Positions 32,907-40,816 of a stretch of 40,816 nt of DNA are shown one piece after another. The DNA lies in contig SVKI01000012.1 of NCBI GenBank assembly GCA_015068555.1, forward strand, positions 1 to 40,816, given 5' to 3'. Origin of the DNA: Oscillospiraceae bacterium. GTDB taxonomy: Bacteria; Bacillota; Clostridia; UBA1381; UBA9506. The stretch's first letter is position 1. Every line of letters starts with the position of its first letter. The position numbers and the translations under genes are program-made. The notes below the pieces were generated by a model. It was not told where the DNA came from. It ran no database searches and saw nothing but the letters and a program-made list of their open reading frames with translations.

Positions 32907-33185
32907 ATGCAAATAACAGATATCAGAATCAGGAAAATCAATTTGGATTCTAAAATGAAGGCCGTGGTTTCGGTCACCTTCGACAATTCTTTGGTGGTGC
33001 ACGATATCAAGGTGATAGAGGGCGTCGATAAACTTTTTGTCGCGATGCCCAGTCGTAAAACGCCGGAGGGAGAGTTTAAAGATATTGCTCATCCCATCAA
33101 CATGGATATGCGCGACAAATTGGAAAGCAGTATTCTGCAAAAATACCAATCGGCACTCATCGTTGATGCGGAAAGTCCGGAATGA
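32907..33185 (+). CDS. spoVG: Septation/RNA-binding regulator SpoVG
   Basis: A 92-aa SpoVG, an RNA- and DNA-binding regulator that affects septation and spore development in Bacillus and is broadly kept in Firmicutes including non-sporulators. [51 protein letters not shown] and R-x-K near the end are all conserved. AAAGGAG precedes the ATG. A TATAAT stands at 32838-32843 with a poor -35; a sigma-H promoter as in Bacillus cannot be confirmed. Confidence 0.96.
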   Translation: MQITDIRIRKINLDSKMKAVVSVTFDNSLVVHDIKVIEGVDKLFVAMPSRKTPEGEFKDIAHPINMDMRDKLESSILQKYQSALIVDAESPE

Positions 33186-33210
33186 TGCAAGGCAATTTCA
33201 TAACACGTAA

Positions 33211-33246
33211 AAAAGAGGCTGTAGCAAAATGCTACAGCCTCTTTTG
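33211..33246. terminator. Bidirectional terminator between spoVG and the deacetylase-like gene
   Basis: A perfect 16-bp stem, AAAAGAGGCTGTAGCA with its complement, loop AAA. It shares the CTGTAGCA core with the terminator at 6436. Confidence 0.88.
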
Positions 33247-33247
33247 G

Positions 33248-34186
33248 TTATGCAAGGTCTAAAATCTCTTCTATAAAGATACAAGTTCGTCCTGCTTCCT
33301 GCATGGTTTTTGCCATGGTGTAAATTTTCTGTTCATATTCGGGTTGGTAGGCAAAATAGTCGGGGAAGAAATATTGCTCATGATTGCCGATACAGATAAG
33401 CGTATCATTTTTTCTTCTTGCAAGCTCTGCCTTCAGTTCTTCATTTGTAAACAGATTCAGATCAAAGTTGTCATCAAGTTTTTTAAAGTTAAGGCCTGTT
33501 TTTTCATCTTTATAATAATCGAGAACCTTATCGTTTTGTTCCAGTTCCGGATTTTCAAAGTGGTTGTAGGAGCATATGCTGCTCTCAATGGCTACATCTT
33601 TTGTATCTCTTGTAAAGAGCTTGCTTTCGGGTTTGCGGTTTTGCAGAAGTCTTGCAGCGTGGCCGTAGGGCAAGATAGAGGCGTCGCCGGTATATTCTTT
33701 GGTCTTACCTACCGTGACGCCCACCAATTTTGCCCCACAATCGTAGAGCGCACGGCAACCGTCAAAGCTTACAGGTAGCCAATGGGGCACGATGCCGTAG
33801 CCAAAACTTTTGGGGCCGGCAAAACGGAAAATTTCCTGCTTAATGGAATTAAACAGGGTATACATATCATCATATGTCACATTCACATGGGGATAGTCAG
33901 GAAATTCCTGAAGAGAATGAAAGGAGAGCTTTAACCAGTCAGAAGCAGCCGTAAACTCTTCTTTATAAGCATCCGTCATATCACGGAGAGAAAAATCATC
34001 CATTCCGTAGAAATAATCGGTGCGGTAGAAAAGATTCAATTGGGTTTTTAAATCATAGCGTTCATGGGCATTTTTTAAAATTTTGAAAAAGGGATGGTCA
34101 AATAAGGAAGCCGGACGCTGACGGGTCAAATCCCGAAATACCCAAATAACATCATCGATGAATGAAAAGTAATATTGTTTACTCAT
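33248..34186 (-). CDS. Conserved unknown protein, polysaccharide-deacetylase-like fold suspected
   Basis: A 312-aa cytosolic protein without signal peptide. The layout resembles a NodB/glycoside-deacetylase barrel: YYFSFIDDVIWVFRDLT near the N-terminus (a DD pair at the first strand), LKLSFHSLQEFPDYP (a possible metal-binding His), PHWLPVSFDGCRALYDCGAKLVG, and ICIGNHEQYFFPDYFAYQPEYEQ near the end. The catalytic set is not the standard one, so enzymatic activity is unproven. I have an impression that close relatives occur in gut Clostridia, annotated as hypothetical. It is a single gene facing spoVG. A role in carbohydrate handling is a guess. Confidence 0.75.
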   Translation of the reverse strand: MSKQYYFSFIDDVIWVFRDLTRQRPASLFDHPFFKILKNAHERYDLKTQLNLFYRTDYFYGMDDFSLRDMTDAYKEEFTAASDWLKLSFHSLQEFPDYPHVNVTYDDMYTLFNSIKQEIFRFAGPKSFGYGIVPHWLPVSFDGCRALYDCGAKLVGVTVGKTKEYTGDASILPYGHAARLLQNRKPESKLFTRDTKDVAIESSICSYNHFENPELEQNDKVLDYYKDEKTGLNFKKLDDNFDLNLFTNEELKAELARRKNDTLICIGNHEQYFFPDYFAYQPEYEQKIYTMAKTMQEAGRTCIFIEEILDLA

Positions 34187-34287
34187 GGTGTATCTCCTTG
34201 CTCTGTATATATTTTAAATCCATTTTGATTATAACGCAAATGGGGGAAAAAGGCAATATAAAAGAAGTATATTAAAAAACGAAAAAC

Positions 34288-34316
34288 TTGACAATTTTTA
34301 AAACATATGATACAAT
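34288..34316 (+). promoter_or_regulatory. Sigma-A promoter of the hydrogenase maturation operon
   Basis: A perfect TTGACA (34288-34293), a 17-bp spacer and TACAAT (34311-34316) with an upstream TG. The predicted start is about 34323, the first bases of the structured leader. Confidence 0.85.
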
Positions 34317-34320
34317 CAAA

Positions 34321-34428
34321 TGACCAATCCGGAAGGTGTTCCTGACGGAGAGGTGATACACAGAAGCTGAGAATAAGGTGCGTCCTGAAGGCAAGCGATA
34401 AATAAGCGATGTATACATATGACCGGAT
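34321..34428 (+). ncRNA. Orphan structured leader RNA, riboswitch candidate
   Basis: The stem ATCCGG (34327-34332) with CCGGAT (34423-34428) closes about 100 nt. Inside are GTGT (34337)/ACAC, AGG(TGCGT)CCT near 34377-34386, a purine-rich CTGAGAATAAGG segment and a self-complementary ATGTATACAT (34409-34418). It begins at the transcript start and runs straight into a terminator, the layout of a transcription-controlling riboswitch. It does not match the consensus of TPP, SAM, cobalamin, FMN, glycine, lysine, c-di-GMP, THF, Moco, fluoride, guanidine or ZTP classes as I know them. The gap between 34187 and 34499 otherwise holds only the promoter and terminator. Confidence 0.6.
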
Positions 34429-34470
34429 ACTGCCTTATTCACTGTTTTGTGGTGATACAGGCAGTTTTTT
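34429..34470 (+). terminator. Intrinsic terminator of the leader RNA
   Basis: ACTGCCTTATTCAC (34429-34442) pairs, with two mismatches, with GTGATACAGGCAGT (34452-34465), followed by TTTTTGTTTTTTT. It stands between the leader and the first gene of the operon, so it would set readthrough. Confidence 0.8.
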
Positions 34471-34499
34471 GTTTTTTTAAACAAACGGAGGTGAACGGT

Positions 34500-34745
34500 T
34501 TGGAATCAAGAATTGCGATGATCAGTATCATTGTTGAAGATATGGAGGCAACGGCAAAAATCAACGAACTGCTGCATATGTATGCAGAATTTGTTGTGGG
34601 CAGAATGGGCATTCCCTATCGGGATAAAGGCGTTCATGTGATAGCGGTGGTGCTGGATGCGCCGACCGATGTGGTCAGCACCTTATCGGGAAAGCTGGGC
34701 ATGGTTCACGGCATCAATGTAAAAGCAGTATATTCAAAAAAATAG
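34500..34745 (+). CDS. TM1266-family putative [FeFe]-hydrogenase system regulator
   Basis: An 81-aa ACT/NikR-C-like protein: SRIAMISIIVEDMEATAKIN, then FVVGRMGIPYRDKGVHVIAV and LGMVHGINVKAVYSKK. The family is habitually found beside hydrogenase maturation genes and is thought to sense a ligand, but no function is proven. The start is TTG: GGAGGTG lies 6 bp before it. The next ATG (34518) is possible but worse placed. It is followed by hydG after 35 bp. Confidence 0.85.
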   Translation: MESRIAMISIIVEDMEATAKINELLHMYAEFVVGRMGIPYRDKGVHVIAVVLDAPTDVVSTLSGKLGMVHGINVKAVYSKK

Positions 34746-34780
34746 ACAAACAGAAGGGTAGAAAAAAGGGAGGAAACAAC

Positions 34781-36184
34781 ATGAAAACAGCAGCAGAATT
34801 TATTAATCATGAGGAGATATTAGACAGCTTAGAGGCAGCTAAAACCCTCGCCAAAGATAAAGAATATGTAAAAAGCATTTTACAAAAATGCGAGAATCTG
34901 ACGGTTTTAAACCATAGAGAAGCGGCCGTGCTTCTCTCTTGTGACGATCCGGAACTGTATGAGCAGATGAAGCAGACGGCCTATGGTATTAAAGAAAAGA
35001 TTTACGGCAACCGTATTGTGCTGTTTGCGCCGCTGTACTTATCCAATCACTGCGTGAACAACTGTAAGTATTGCGGCTATCAGCATTGCAATGACAAGCT
35101 GGCGCGTCGCAAGCTGACTATGGAAGAGATAGAAAAAGAAGTGATTGCACTGCAGGACATGGGTCATAAGCGTTTGGCGCTTGAAGCCGGCGAACACCCT
35201 GTGGAAGCACCGCTTGAATATATTTTAGACAGTATCAAAACCATCTACTCCATTAAACATAAAAACGGAGCCATCCGCCGCGTGAATGTAAATATTGCAG
35301 CGACGACCGTGGAAAATTACAGACGCTTAAAAGAAGCCGGCATCGGCACCTACATCCTCTTCCAGGAGGCGTACCACCGTGAAACCTATGAGGCTATGCA
35401 TCCGTCAGGCCCCAAAAGCAACTGGGCTTATCATACCGAGGCGATGGACAGAGCAATGCAGGGCGGCATAGACGATGTGGGCATCGGCACTCTTTTGGGC
35501 CTGTACGATTATCGCTATGAAGTGGTAGCCATGATTATGCACGCCGAGCACTTAGAAGAAACCTTCGGCGTAGGCCCGCATACCATCAGCGTACCGCGTT
35601 TGCGTCCGGCTTCCGGCGTTTCAACGCAGGAATATCCTTACCTTGTCAGTGATGAGGAATTTGAAAAGCTTGTTACGGTCATCCGTCTGGCTGTTCCTTA
35701 TACCGGTATGATTTTATCCACCCGTGAAACCAAAGAGATGCGCAACAAACTGCTCAAGGTGGGTATCACCCAGCTTTCGGCGGCATCTTCTACCGGCGTT
35801 GGCGGATATGCAGAGGAAAACCGCGTGGAAGGTAACACGGCACAGTTTGAGGTGGGCGACCACCGCAGCATGGATGAGGTTCTCTCCGGCCTGATAGAAG
35901 ATGGATATATCCCCAGTTTTTGCACCGCCTGCTATCGCGAAGGTCGTACCGGTGAGCGTTTTATGCAGCTTGCCAAAACCGGTCAAATCGGCAACGTTTG
36001 CCAGGCAAATGCGCTGATTACGCTGAAGGAGTTTTTAACTGATTACGGCTCAGAACGTGCGAAAAAGGCGGCCGAGACCCTGTATAAAAACGAACTGGCA
36101 AAGATTCCGCATGATAAAGTGCGTGCTTTGACAGAAACATACCTTTCTGAAATTGAGGAAGGAAAGCGTGATTTCAGATTTTAG
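34781..36184 (+). CDS. hydG: [FeFe]-hydrogenase maturation radical SAM tyrosine lyase HydG
   Basis: A 467-aa radical SAM enzyme that cleaves tyrosine to p-cresol, CO and CN- for the hydrogenase H-cluster. The radical SAM cluster is C91-x3-C95-x2-C98 (HCVNNCKYCGY). The C-terminal auxiliary cluster is C381-x2-C384-x22-C407 (FCTACYREGRTGERFM...GNVCQAN), which distinguishes HydG from ThiH. YRHETYEAMHPSGPKSNW-like sequence and SAASSTGVGGY match the family. GGGAGG precedes the ATG. hydF follows 12 bp downstream. hydE and the hydrogenase are not in the window. Confidence 0.97.
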   Translation: MKTAAEFINHEEILDSLEAAKTLAKDKEYVKSILQKCENLTVLNHREAAVLLSCDDPELYEQMKQTAYGIKEKIYGNRIVLFAPLYLSNHCVNNCKYCGYQHCNDKLARRKLTMEEIEKEVIALQDMGHKRLALEAGEHPVEAPLEYILDSIKTIYSIKHKNGAIRRVNVNIAATTVENYRRLKEAGIGTYILFQEAYHRETYEAMHPSGPKSNWAYHTEAMDRAMQGGIDDVGIGTLLGLYDYRYEVVAMIMHAEHLEETFGVGPHTISVPRLRPASGVSTQEYPYLVSDEEFEKLVTVIRLAVPYTGMILSTRETKEMRNKLLKVGITQLSAASSTGVGGYAEENRVEGNTAQFEVGDHRSMDEVLSGLIEDGYIPSFCTACYREGRTGERFMQLAKTGQIGNVCQANALITLKEFLTDYGSERAKKAAETLYKNELAKIPHDKVRALTETYLSEIEEGKRDFRF

Positions 36185-36196
36185 GAGGTGACCGTT

Positions 36197-37393
36197 ATGG
36201 CAGCTTCGTTGACAGAGACACCCAGCGCTCTGCGCCTTAAAATTGCCGTTATCGGCAGAACAAACAGCGGTAAATCATCGCTTATTAATGCACTCTGCGG
36301 CCAGGCGGTTTCGCTGGTTTCGGCAGAGAGCGGCACCACGACAGACCCGGTTACAAAACCAATTGAAATCTATCCTTTGGGTCCCTGCCTTTTGATAGAT
36401 ACGGCCGGTTTTGGCGATACGACACCCCTGGGTAAGATGCGCATGGAAAAAACGGCCGAAACCCTGGAAAAAGCCGATATGGTTCTTTTGGTTGTGAACG
36501 CCACCGAACAAGACCTTGCAGAAGAAAAGGTCTGGATGGAAAAACTTGTGGCAGAGAATGTTCCTGTGTTGGTTGTTGTGAATCAAATTGATGTATCCGA
36601 CGATGCAGAAGCCGATGTTGCACGTATTCAAAAAGAGCTGAAGCAAACGGCGGTTGCTGTGAGTGCTTTACAAGGCACAGGCATGGATGCGCTGCGTGAG
36701 GAAATGATTAAAAAAGCACCGGAATCCATTGAGAATCCATCTCTTACGGCACATCTCGTGAAACCGGGAGATAAGGTGTTACTGGTGATGCCGCAGGATA
36801 AACAGGCGCCTAAAGGCAGATTGATTTTGCCGCAGGTGCAAACCATTCGTGACCTGCTGGACATCGGTGCAGTTGTCACCTGCGTAACGCCGGAGCAATA
36901 TGAACAGGCACTTTCGCTCTCTGTGCCTGATGTGATTATCACGGATTCCCAGGTGTTTCCCTTTGTGCATGAAAAGAAGCCGGCGTCTTCGGTTCTCACT
37001 TCGTTTTCGGTGCTGCTGGCCCGGTCAAAGGGCGATATTTTAGTCTATCGTGACGGGGCTAAAGCGGCACGCAAGCTAAAGGCCGGTGACAAGGTTTTAA
37101 TTGCAGAAGCCTGCAGTCATCAGCCGCTTGACGGAGACATCGGCCGTATTAAAATCCCCAATCTTTTGCGTAAAAAGGTACACCCCGATTTAGATATCAC
37201 CGTTGTGGCGGGCAATGATTTCCCAAAGGATTTATCGCCTTATTCCCTGGTGGTGCATTGCGGTGGCTGCATGTTTGGCAGACGGCAGATTTTAAGTCGC
37301 ATCAGCCGCGCCGTGAGGCAAGGCGTACCTATTACAAACTACGGTATTCTGATAGCGGAAATGACAGATATTTTAGATTCTGTAACTCTTTAA
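36197..37393 (+). CDS. hydF: [FeFe]-hydrogenase maturation GTPase HydF
   Basis: A 398-aa scaffold GTPase that carries the diiron precursor and hands it to the hydrogenase. The GTP loop is GRTNSGKSS (20-28), switch II is LIDTAGFGD and the guanine motif is VVNQID. The cluster site C306-x-H308-x46-C355-x2-C358 (ACSHQ ... HCGGC) is intact. An in-frame GTG three codons upstream lies inside the AGGAGGTG ribosome site, so the ATG is used. It ends 17 bp before the patatin gene. Confidence 0.97.
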   Translation: MAASLTETPSALRLKIAVIGRTNSGKSSLINALCGQAVSLVSAESGTTTDPVTKPIEIYPLGPCLLIDTAGFGDTTPLGKMRMEKTAETLEKADMVLLVVNATEQDLAEEKVWMEKLVAENVPVLVVVNQIDVSDDAEADVARIQKELKQTAVAVSALQGTGMDALREEMIKKAPESIENPSLTAHLVKPGDKVLLVMPQDKQAPKGRLILPQVQTIRDLLDIGAVVTCVTPEQYEQALSLSVPDVIITDSQVFPFVHEKKPASSVLTSFSVLLARSKGDILVYRDGAKAARKLKAGDKVLIAEACSHQPLDGDIGRIKIPNLLRKKVHPDLDITVVAGNDFPKDLSPYSLVVHCGGCMFGRRQILSRISRAVRQGVPITNYGILIAEMTDILDSVTL

Positions 37394-37410
37394 AGAAATG
37401 AGGAAAGAGG

Positions 37411-38259
37411 ATGAAAAAAGGCCTGATTTTAGAGGGCGGTGCTATGCGTGGCATGTTCACAGCCGGTGTGACCGATGTGATGATGGAACACGGCATAGAG
37501 TTTGACGGATTAATCGGCGTTTCAGCCGGGGCTGTGTTTGGTTGCAACTATAAGTCAAAGCAACCGGGCCGTACCATTCGATATAATAAAAAATATTGCA
37601 AAAATCCCAAGTATTGTAGCCTCCGCTCCCTGATTTTCACAGGAGATTTATACGGTGCTGATTTCTGCTACCATGAGATACCCACCAAGCTGGATGTTTT
37701 TGATGAGGAGACTTTTTGCAAAAATCCTATGGAGTTTTATGTGACCTGTACGGATGTTGTAACGGGGCAGGCTGTGTATCACAAGTGCGAGCGATCAGAC
37801 AATAAGGATTTGCTTTGGTTTCGTGCTTCAGCCTCTATGCCGCTGGTTTCGCGGATTGTGGAAGCAGAAGGGTATCAGCTTTTAGATGGCGGCATTGCCG
37901 ATTCCGTCCCTTTACGGCATTTTGAATCGCTTGGTTATGATAAAAACGTTGTGATTCTCACGCAGCCAAAAGAATATGTCAAGCAAAAGAATCGCCTATT
38001 GCCCGTGATGAAAATAGTTTTACGAAAGTACCCCGCCTTGGTGGAGGCCATGGCGAGGAGACATGAGGTGTATAATGAAACCCTTGCCTATATCAAAGAG
38101 CAGGAAGCAGCAGGCAAAGTGTTCGTTATCAGGCCGGAGGAGAAGCTGCCCATCGGCCATATTGAGCGCGACCCTGAGATGCTGCAAAAGGTGTATGAAC
38201 TGGGGAGAACTGTGGGCGAAAAACAGATTGGCGCCATAGAGGATTTTTTGCGCGGATAA
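37411..38259 (+). CDS. Patatin-like phospholipase
   Basis: A 282-aa serine acyl hydrolase of the RssA/YchK group. The oxyanion hole is LEGGAMRGMFTAG, the nucleophile motif GVSAG (39-43), and the catalytic Asp is in DGGIADSVPL. It has no signal peptide or membrane segment, so it is probably cytosolic and acts on lipids or other esters. It lies 17 bp after hydF and is likely co-transcribed, although a functional link is not evident. No clear terminator follows. Confidence 0.9.
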   Translation: MKKGLILEGGAMRGMFTAGVTDVMMEHGIEFDGLIGVSAGAVFGCNYKSKQPGRTIRYNKKYCKNPKYCSLRSLIFTGDLYGADFCYHEIPTKLDVFDEETFCKNPMEFYVTCTDVVTGQAVYHKCERSDNKDLLWFRASASMPLVSRIVEAEGYQLLDGGIADSVPLRHFESLGYDKNVVILTQPKEYVKQKNRLLPVMKIVLRKYPALVEAMARRHEVYNETLAYIKEQEAAGKVFVIRPEEKLPIGHIERDPEMLQKVYELGRTVGEKQIGAIEDFLRG

Positions 38260-38319
38260 AAAGAGGGCAAAAAGGCAGCGGCAAAGTTTTTGTTTAGCGA
38301 CTAATTCTCATTTTGGGTC

Positions 38320-38348
38320 TTGTAATTATCCGCTTTTTATGTTACAAT
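38320..38348 (+). promoter_or_regulatory. Sigma-A promoter of tyrS
   Basis: TTGTAA (38320-38325), a 17-bp spacer and TACAAT (38343-38348). The leader of about 45 nt has no T-box. Confidence 0.75.
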
Positions 38349-38398
38349 ATCAAAGATAAGGCAAGAATTTTACATTATAAGATTAAGGGGAGAGTTCG

Positions 38399-39616
38399 TT
38401 GACAAACGTATATGATATTTTAAAAGAGCGTGGACTCATCGCGCAAACGACTCACGAGGAAGAAATCAGAGAGCTTTTAGGTCGTGAAAAGGTAACCTTT
38501 TATATTGGTTTTGACCCGACGGCAGACAGCCTGCATGTTGGTCACTTTTTGCAGATGGTTGTTATGCGTCATATGCAAAACGCCGGCCACAGACCCATCG
38601 CTTTAGTGGGTGGCGGTACCGGCATGGTGGGTGACCCCTCCGGAAGAACCGATATGCGTCAGATGATGACGGTGGAAACCATCAATTATAACTGTGAGCG
38701 TTTTAAAGAACAGCTTTCCACAGTGGTTGATTTTTCTGATGACAAGGCCATTATGGTGAACAATGCCGATTGGTTGCGCAGCCTTAACTATATCGAATTT
38801 TTAAGAGACATCGGCTCTTGCTTCTCTGTTAATGAGATGCTGCGTGCCAAGTGCTTCCAGACCCGTTTGGAGAAGGGGCTTTCCTTTATTGAATTTAACT
38901 ATATGCTCATGCAGAGCTATGACTTTTTGATGCTGAATCAAAAATATGACTGTAAGCTGGAACTGGGCGGTGACGACCAGTGGAGCAACATTTTAGGCGG
39001 TATTGACCTGGTGCGCCGTAAGGAAAACAAGCAGGTATACGGCATGACCTTTACCCTGCTGACAACAGCCGACGGTAAGAAAATGGGTAAAACCGCCAAA
39101 GGTGCTCTTTGGCTCGACCCAAAGAAGACCTCTCCCTACGATTTTTATCAGTATTTCAGAAATGTGGATGATGAAGATGTTATTCGTTGCTTGAAGCTGA
39201 TTACCTTTGTTCCCATGGAAGAAATCCGCGAATTAGAAAAGCTGACCGGCCAGGAACTCAATCAGGCAAAGCGCATTTTAGCCTATGAGGTAACCAAACT
39301 GGTGCATGGTGAAGAAGAAGCCAAAAAGGCGATGGAAACAGCCGAAAGCATTTTTGGTAACAAGGGCAATACGGAAAACATGCCCACCACAACCATGGAG
39401 CTTTCTGAAGCCGATTACGGCCTTTTAGATGTGATGATGCTGGCAAAGCTGATTCCCTCTAAGGGTGAAGGACGCCGACTGATTGAGCAGGGTGGCGTTT
39501 CTGTGAATGATGAAAAAATTACCGATACAGCCTATCGTTTAACAGCCGACGCAATCCGTGAAGGCGTTGTGATTAAAAAGGGTAAGAAGGTATACCATCG
39601 CGTAGTCGGTGCATAA
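38399..39616 (+). CDS. tyrS: Tyrosine-tRNA ligase
   Basis: A 405-aa class I synthetase. The HIGH-like motif is HVGH (46-49) after [11 protein letters not shown]. Tyrosine-binding residues are in [13 protein letters not shown] and [12 protein letters not shown]. The KMSKS equivalent is KKMGKT, followed by a C-terminal S4 RNA-binding domain ([14 protein letters not shown]). The start is TTG, with AGGGGAG 6 bp before it and no alternative ATG nearby. Confidence 0.96.
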   Translation: MTNVYDILKERGLIAQTTHEEEIRELLGREKVTFYIGFDPTADSLHVGHFLQMVVMRHMQNAGHRPIALVGGGTGMVGDPSGRTDMRQMMTVETINYNCERFKEQLSTVVDFSDDKAIMVNNADWLRSLNYIEFLRDIGSCFSVNEMLRAKCFQTRLEKGLSFIEFNYMLMQSYDFLMLNQKYDCKLELGGDDQWSNILGGIDLVRRKENKQVYGMTFTLLTTADGKKMGKTAKGALWLDPKKTSPYDFYQYFRNVDDEDVIRCLKLITFVPMEEIRELEKLTGQELNQAKRILAYEVTKLVHGEEEAKKAMETAESIFGNKGNTENMPTTTMELSEADYGLLDVMMLAKLIPSKGEGRRLIEQGGVSVNDEKITDTAYRLTADAIREGVVIKKGKKVYHRVVGA

Positions 39617-39631
39617 ATTTAAATGATAAAA

Positions 39632-39678
39632 ACAAGCTGCCCGGCGCAAAGCAGCGCCGGGTAGCTTGTATCTTTTTT
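39632..39678 (+). terminator. Terminator after tyrS
   Basis: ACAAGCTGCCCGGCGC and GCGCCGGGTAGCTTGT form a 16-bp stem (one mismatch), loop AAAGCA, then TATCTTTTTTT. It ends only a few bases before the metA ribosome site; partial readthrough would explain how metA is expressed, as no separate promoter is visible. Confidence 0.85.
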
Positions 39679-39692
39679 TGCGAGGTGATTGT

Positions 39693-40628
39693 ATGCCGAT
39701 TAAAATCCCCAACCAGTTACCGGCAACCAAAACTTTAACCGAGGAAAATATCTTTGTTATAACTGAAACAAGAGCATTAACACAGGACATCCGCCCTCTT
39801 AAAATTGCGATTTTAAATCTGATGCCTACCAAAATCGAAACAGAAACCCAATTGGCGCGCCTTTTGGGTAACACGCCACTTCAAGTAGAGCTCACACTTT
39901 TGCACACAGAAAGCTATAAATCAAAAAATGTGAATGAAGACCATTTGCTGGCCTTTTATAAAACCTTTGCAGAAGTGGAACACGAAACCTTTGACGGCAT
40001 GGTCATCACCGGCGCGCCGGTGGAGCTTATGCCCTTTGAGGAAGTGAATTACTGGGAAGAGTTATGCCGTATTTTTGAATGGACCAAAACCCACGTCACC
40101 AGCACCTTTCATATTTGTTGGGGTGCACAGGCAGGTCTTTACTATCATTACGGCATCAACAAGCATCCTCTGCCTGAAAAGCTGTTTGGCGTGTATGACC
40201 ACGAGGTGGAACATAAATCCTCTATTTTGTTCCGCGGCTTTGACGATGTGTTCCCTGCGCCCCACTCCCGCCACACAACCATCTTACGTGAAGATGTGGA
40301 GAAGGTGCCTCAGCTGAAGATTCTGGCTTCTTCAAAAGAGGCAGGTCTTTATGTAGTGAGCACAGCAAAGGGTCGGCAGATTTTTGTAACGGGTCATTCA
40401 GAATATGATGCAGGCACGTTAGCGAAGGAATACTTCCGTGATGTTAATGCAGGGCTTCCCATTCAGGTGCCGCACAATTACTTCCCGGATGACGATCCGG
40501 CCCAAGAGCCCAAGGTTACCTGGAGAAGCCATGCCAACTTGTTATACTCCAACTGGTTGAATTATTTTGTGTATCAGGTAACACCGTATGATATTGCACA
40601 AATCAGTAACCACGAGGAAGAAGAATAA
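39693..40628 (+). CDS. metAA: Homoserine O-acetyltransferase (MetA type)
   Basis: A 311-aa MetA enzyme activating homoserine for methionine synthesis. The nucleophile is C142 (HICWGAQAG) and the dyad is H235 and E237 ([10 protein letters not shown]). Residue 111 is Glu (GAPVE), the form known from Bacillus cereus MetA to select acetyl-CoA; succinyltransferases such as that of E. coli have Gly there. Nine in-frame codons upstream lie in the terminator; GAGGTGAT precedes the ATG used. No SAM riboswitch or other methionine control element is seen upstream. Confidence 0.95.
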   Translation: MPIKIPNQLPATKTLTEENIFVITETRALTQDIRPLKIAILNLMPTKIETETQLARLLGNTPLQVELTLLHTESYKSKNVNEDHLLAFYKTFAEVEHETFDGMVITGAPVELMPFEEVNYWEELCRIFEWTKTHVTSTFHICWGAQAGLYYHYGINKHPLPEKLFGVYDHEVEHKSSILFRGFDDVFPAPHSRHTTILREDVEKVPQLKILASSKEAGLYVVSTAKGRQIFVTGHSEYDAGTLAKEYFRDVNAGLPIQVPHNYFPDDDPAQEPKVTWRSHANLLYSNWLNYFVYQVTPYDIAQISNHEEEE

Positions 40629-40673
40629 ACAAAAAGAGCGTATTATGAGGTGTACTCTTAAGGACAGTAATAA

Positions 40674-40806
40674 AGCCTTCCCTGTGTAGGGGAAGGTGGC
40701 AAAACCGCAGGTTTTGACGGAAGGGTTGTTAACCACAATCCCTCAGTCAAATCAAAGATTTGACAGCTCCCTCGCGTGCCCCGAAGGGGTATTACACAAG
40801 GGAGCC
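40674..40806. repeat. MITE-like palindromic repeat at the right edge
   Basis: It begins AAAGCCTTCCCTGTGTAGG and ends TTACACAAGGGAGCC, an imperfect terminal inverted repeat. Inside are CCTTCCC...GGGGAAGG, AAAACCGCAGGTTTT, TCAAATC-AAA-GATTTGA and CCCCGAAGGGG hairpins. Its left half matches the fragment at 8993. No protein is encoded. Confidence 0.65.
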
Positions 40807-40816
40807 TAAAAAACCC

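Noticed and set aside
34321-34428. TPP riboswitch, suggested by CTGAGAATA
   Set aside because: The rest of the TPP core (the ACCTGAT...GCGTAGGGA half) is absent, and the genes are for hydrogenase assembly, not thiamine.
34781-36184. ThiH (thiamine tyrosine lyase)
   Set aside because: The C-terminal C-x2-C-x22-C cluster site and adjacency to hydF identify HydG.

Overview
The window looks like a chromosomal stretch from an anaerobic, saccharolytic Gram-positive bacterium of class Clostridia. It holds spoVG, a DUF4364 gene, the murT/gatD pair, S-layer-homology secreted proteins, [FeFe]-hydrogenase maturation genes, a GTP-type PEP carboxykinase, strong Shine-Dalgarno sites, consensus sigma-A promoters and several TTG starts. 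Genus cannot be read from the sequence alone. Most of it is ordinary core chromosome. The accessory material sits in the intergenic regions around 6.4-7.0, 8.8-9.3, 10.5-10.9 and 17.5-18.8 kb, and at the right edge.

Layout. (1) 0-0.3 kb: 5S rRNA, the end of an rRNA operon. (2) 0.3-6.4 kb: apgM (-), then nadK-argR-recN-Fe-S protein (+), then a solitary mreB/mbl. (3) 6.4-10.5 kb: a small frameshifted ORF, an SLH repeat protein, a truncated GH4 glycosidase remnant cut by a repeat, and an SLH-cyclophilin fusion. (4) 10.8-13.3 kb: an unrecognised 324-aa protein and uxaC (-). (5) 13.4-17.5 kb: mrp, a FliB-like gene, a DMT transporter, tadA and a SpoU-type methyltransferase. (6) 17.5-18.8 kb: an AT-rich islet with palindromic repeats, a small membrane protein and a four-helix-bundle (23S-IVP/S23 family) protein whose leader is an ordered array of hairpins joined by a constant 7-mer. 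(7) 18.8-27.6 kb: DUF4364 gene, LCP protein, rsmA, pckG, a tiny lipoprotein, gltX, murT-gatD. (8) 27.6-32.8 kb: nagA-nagB, a HAD phosphatase, a two-OB-fold SSB-like protein and murC (all -). (9) 32.9-40.6 kb: spoVG, a deacetylase-like unknown (-), a riboswitch-like leader in front of the TM1266-family regulator-hydG-hydF, a patatin, tyrS and metA. (10) right edge: a MITE-like repeat.

How the genes fit together. murC, murT/gatD, mreB, the LCP protein and nagA/nagB connect to wall synthesis and amino-sugar recycling. uxaC and the dead GH4 fragment point to plant-polysaccharide sugars. hydG/hydF point to hydrogen-evolving fermentation. The two best candidates for something undescribed are the TCGATAT/ATATCGA hairpin array with its four-helix-bundle protein (about 18142-18742) and the orphan structured leader RNA with a terminator before the hydrogenase maturation genes (about 34288-34470).
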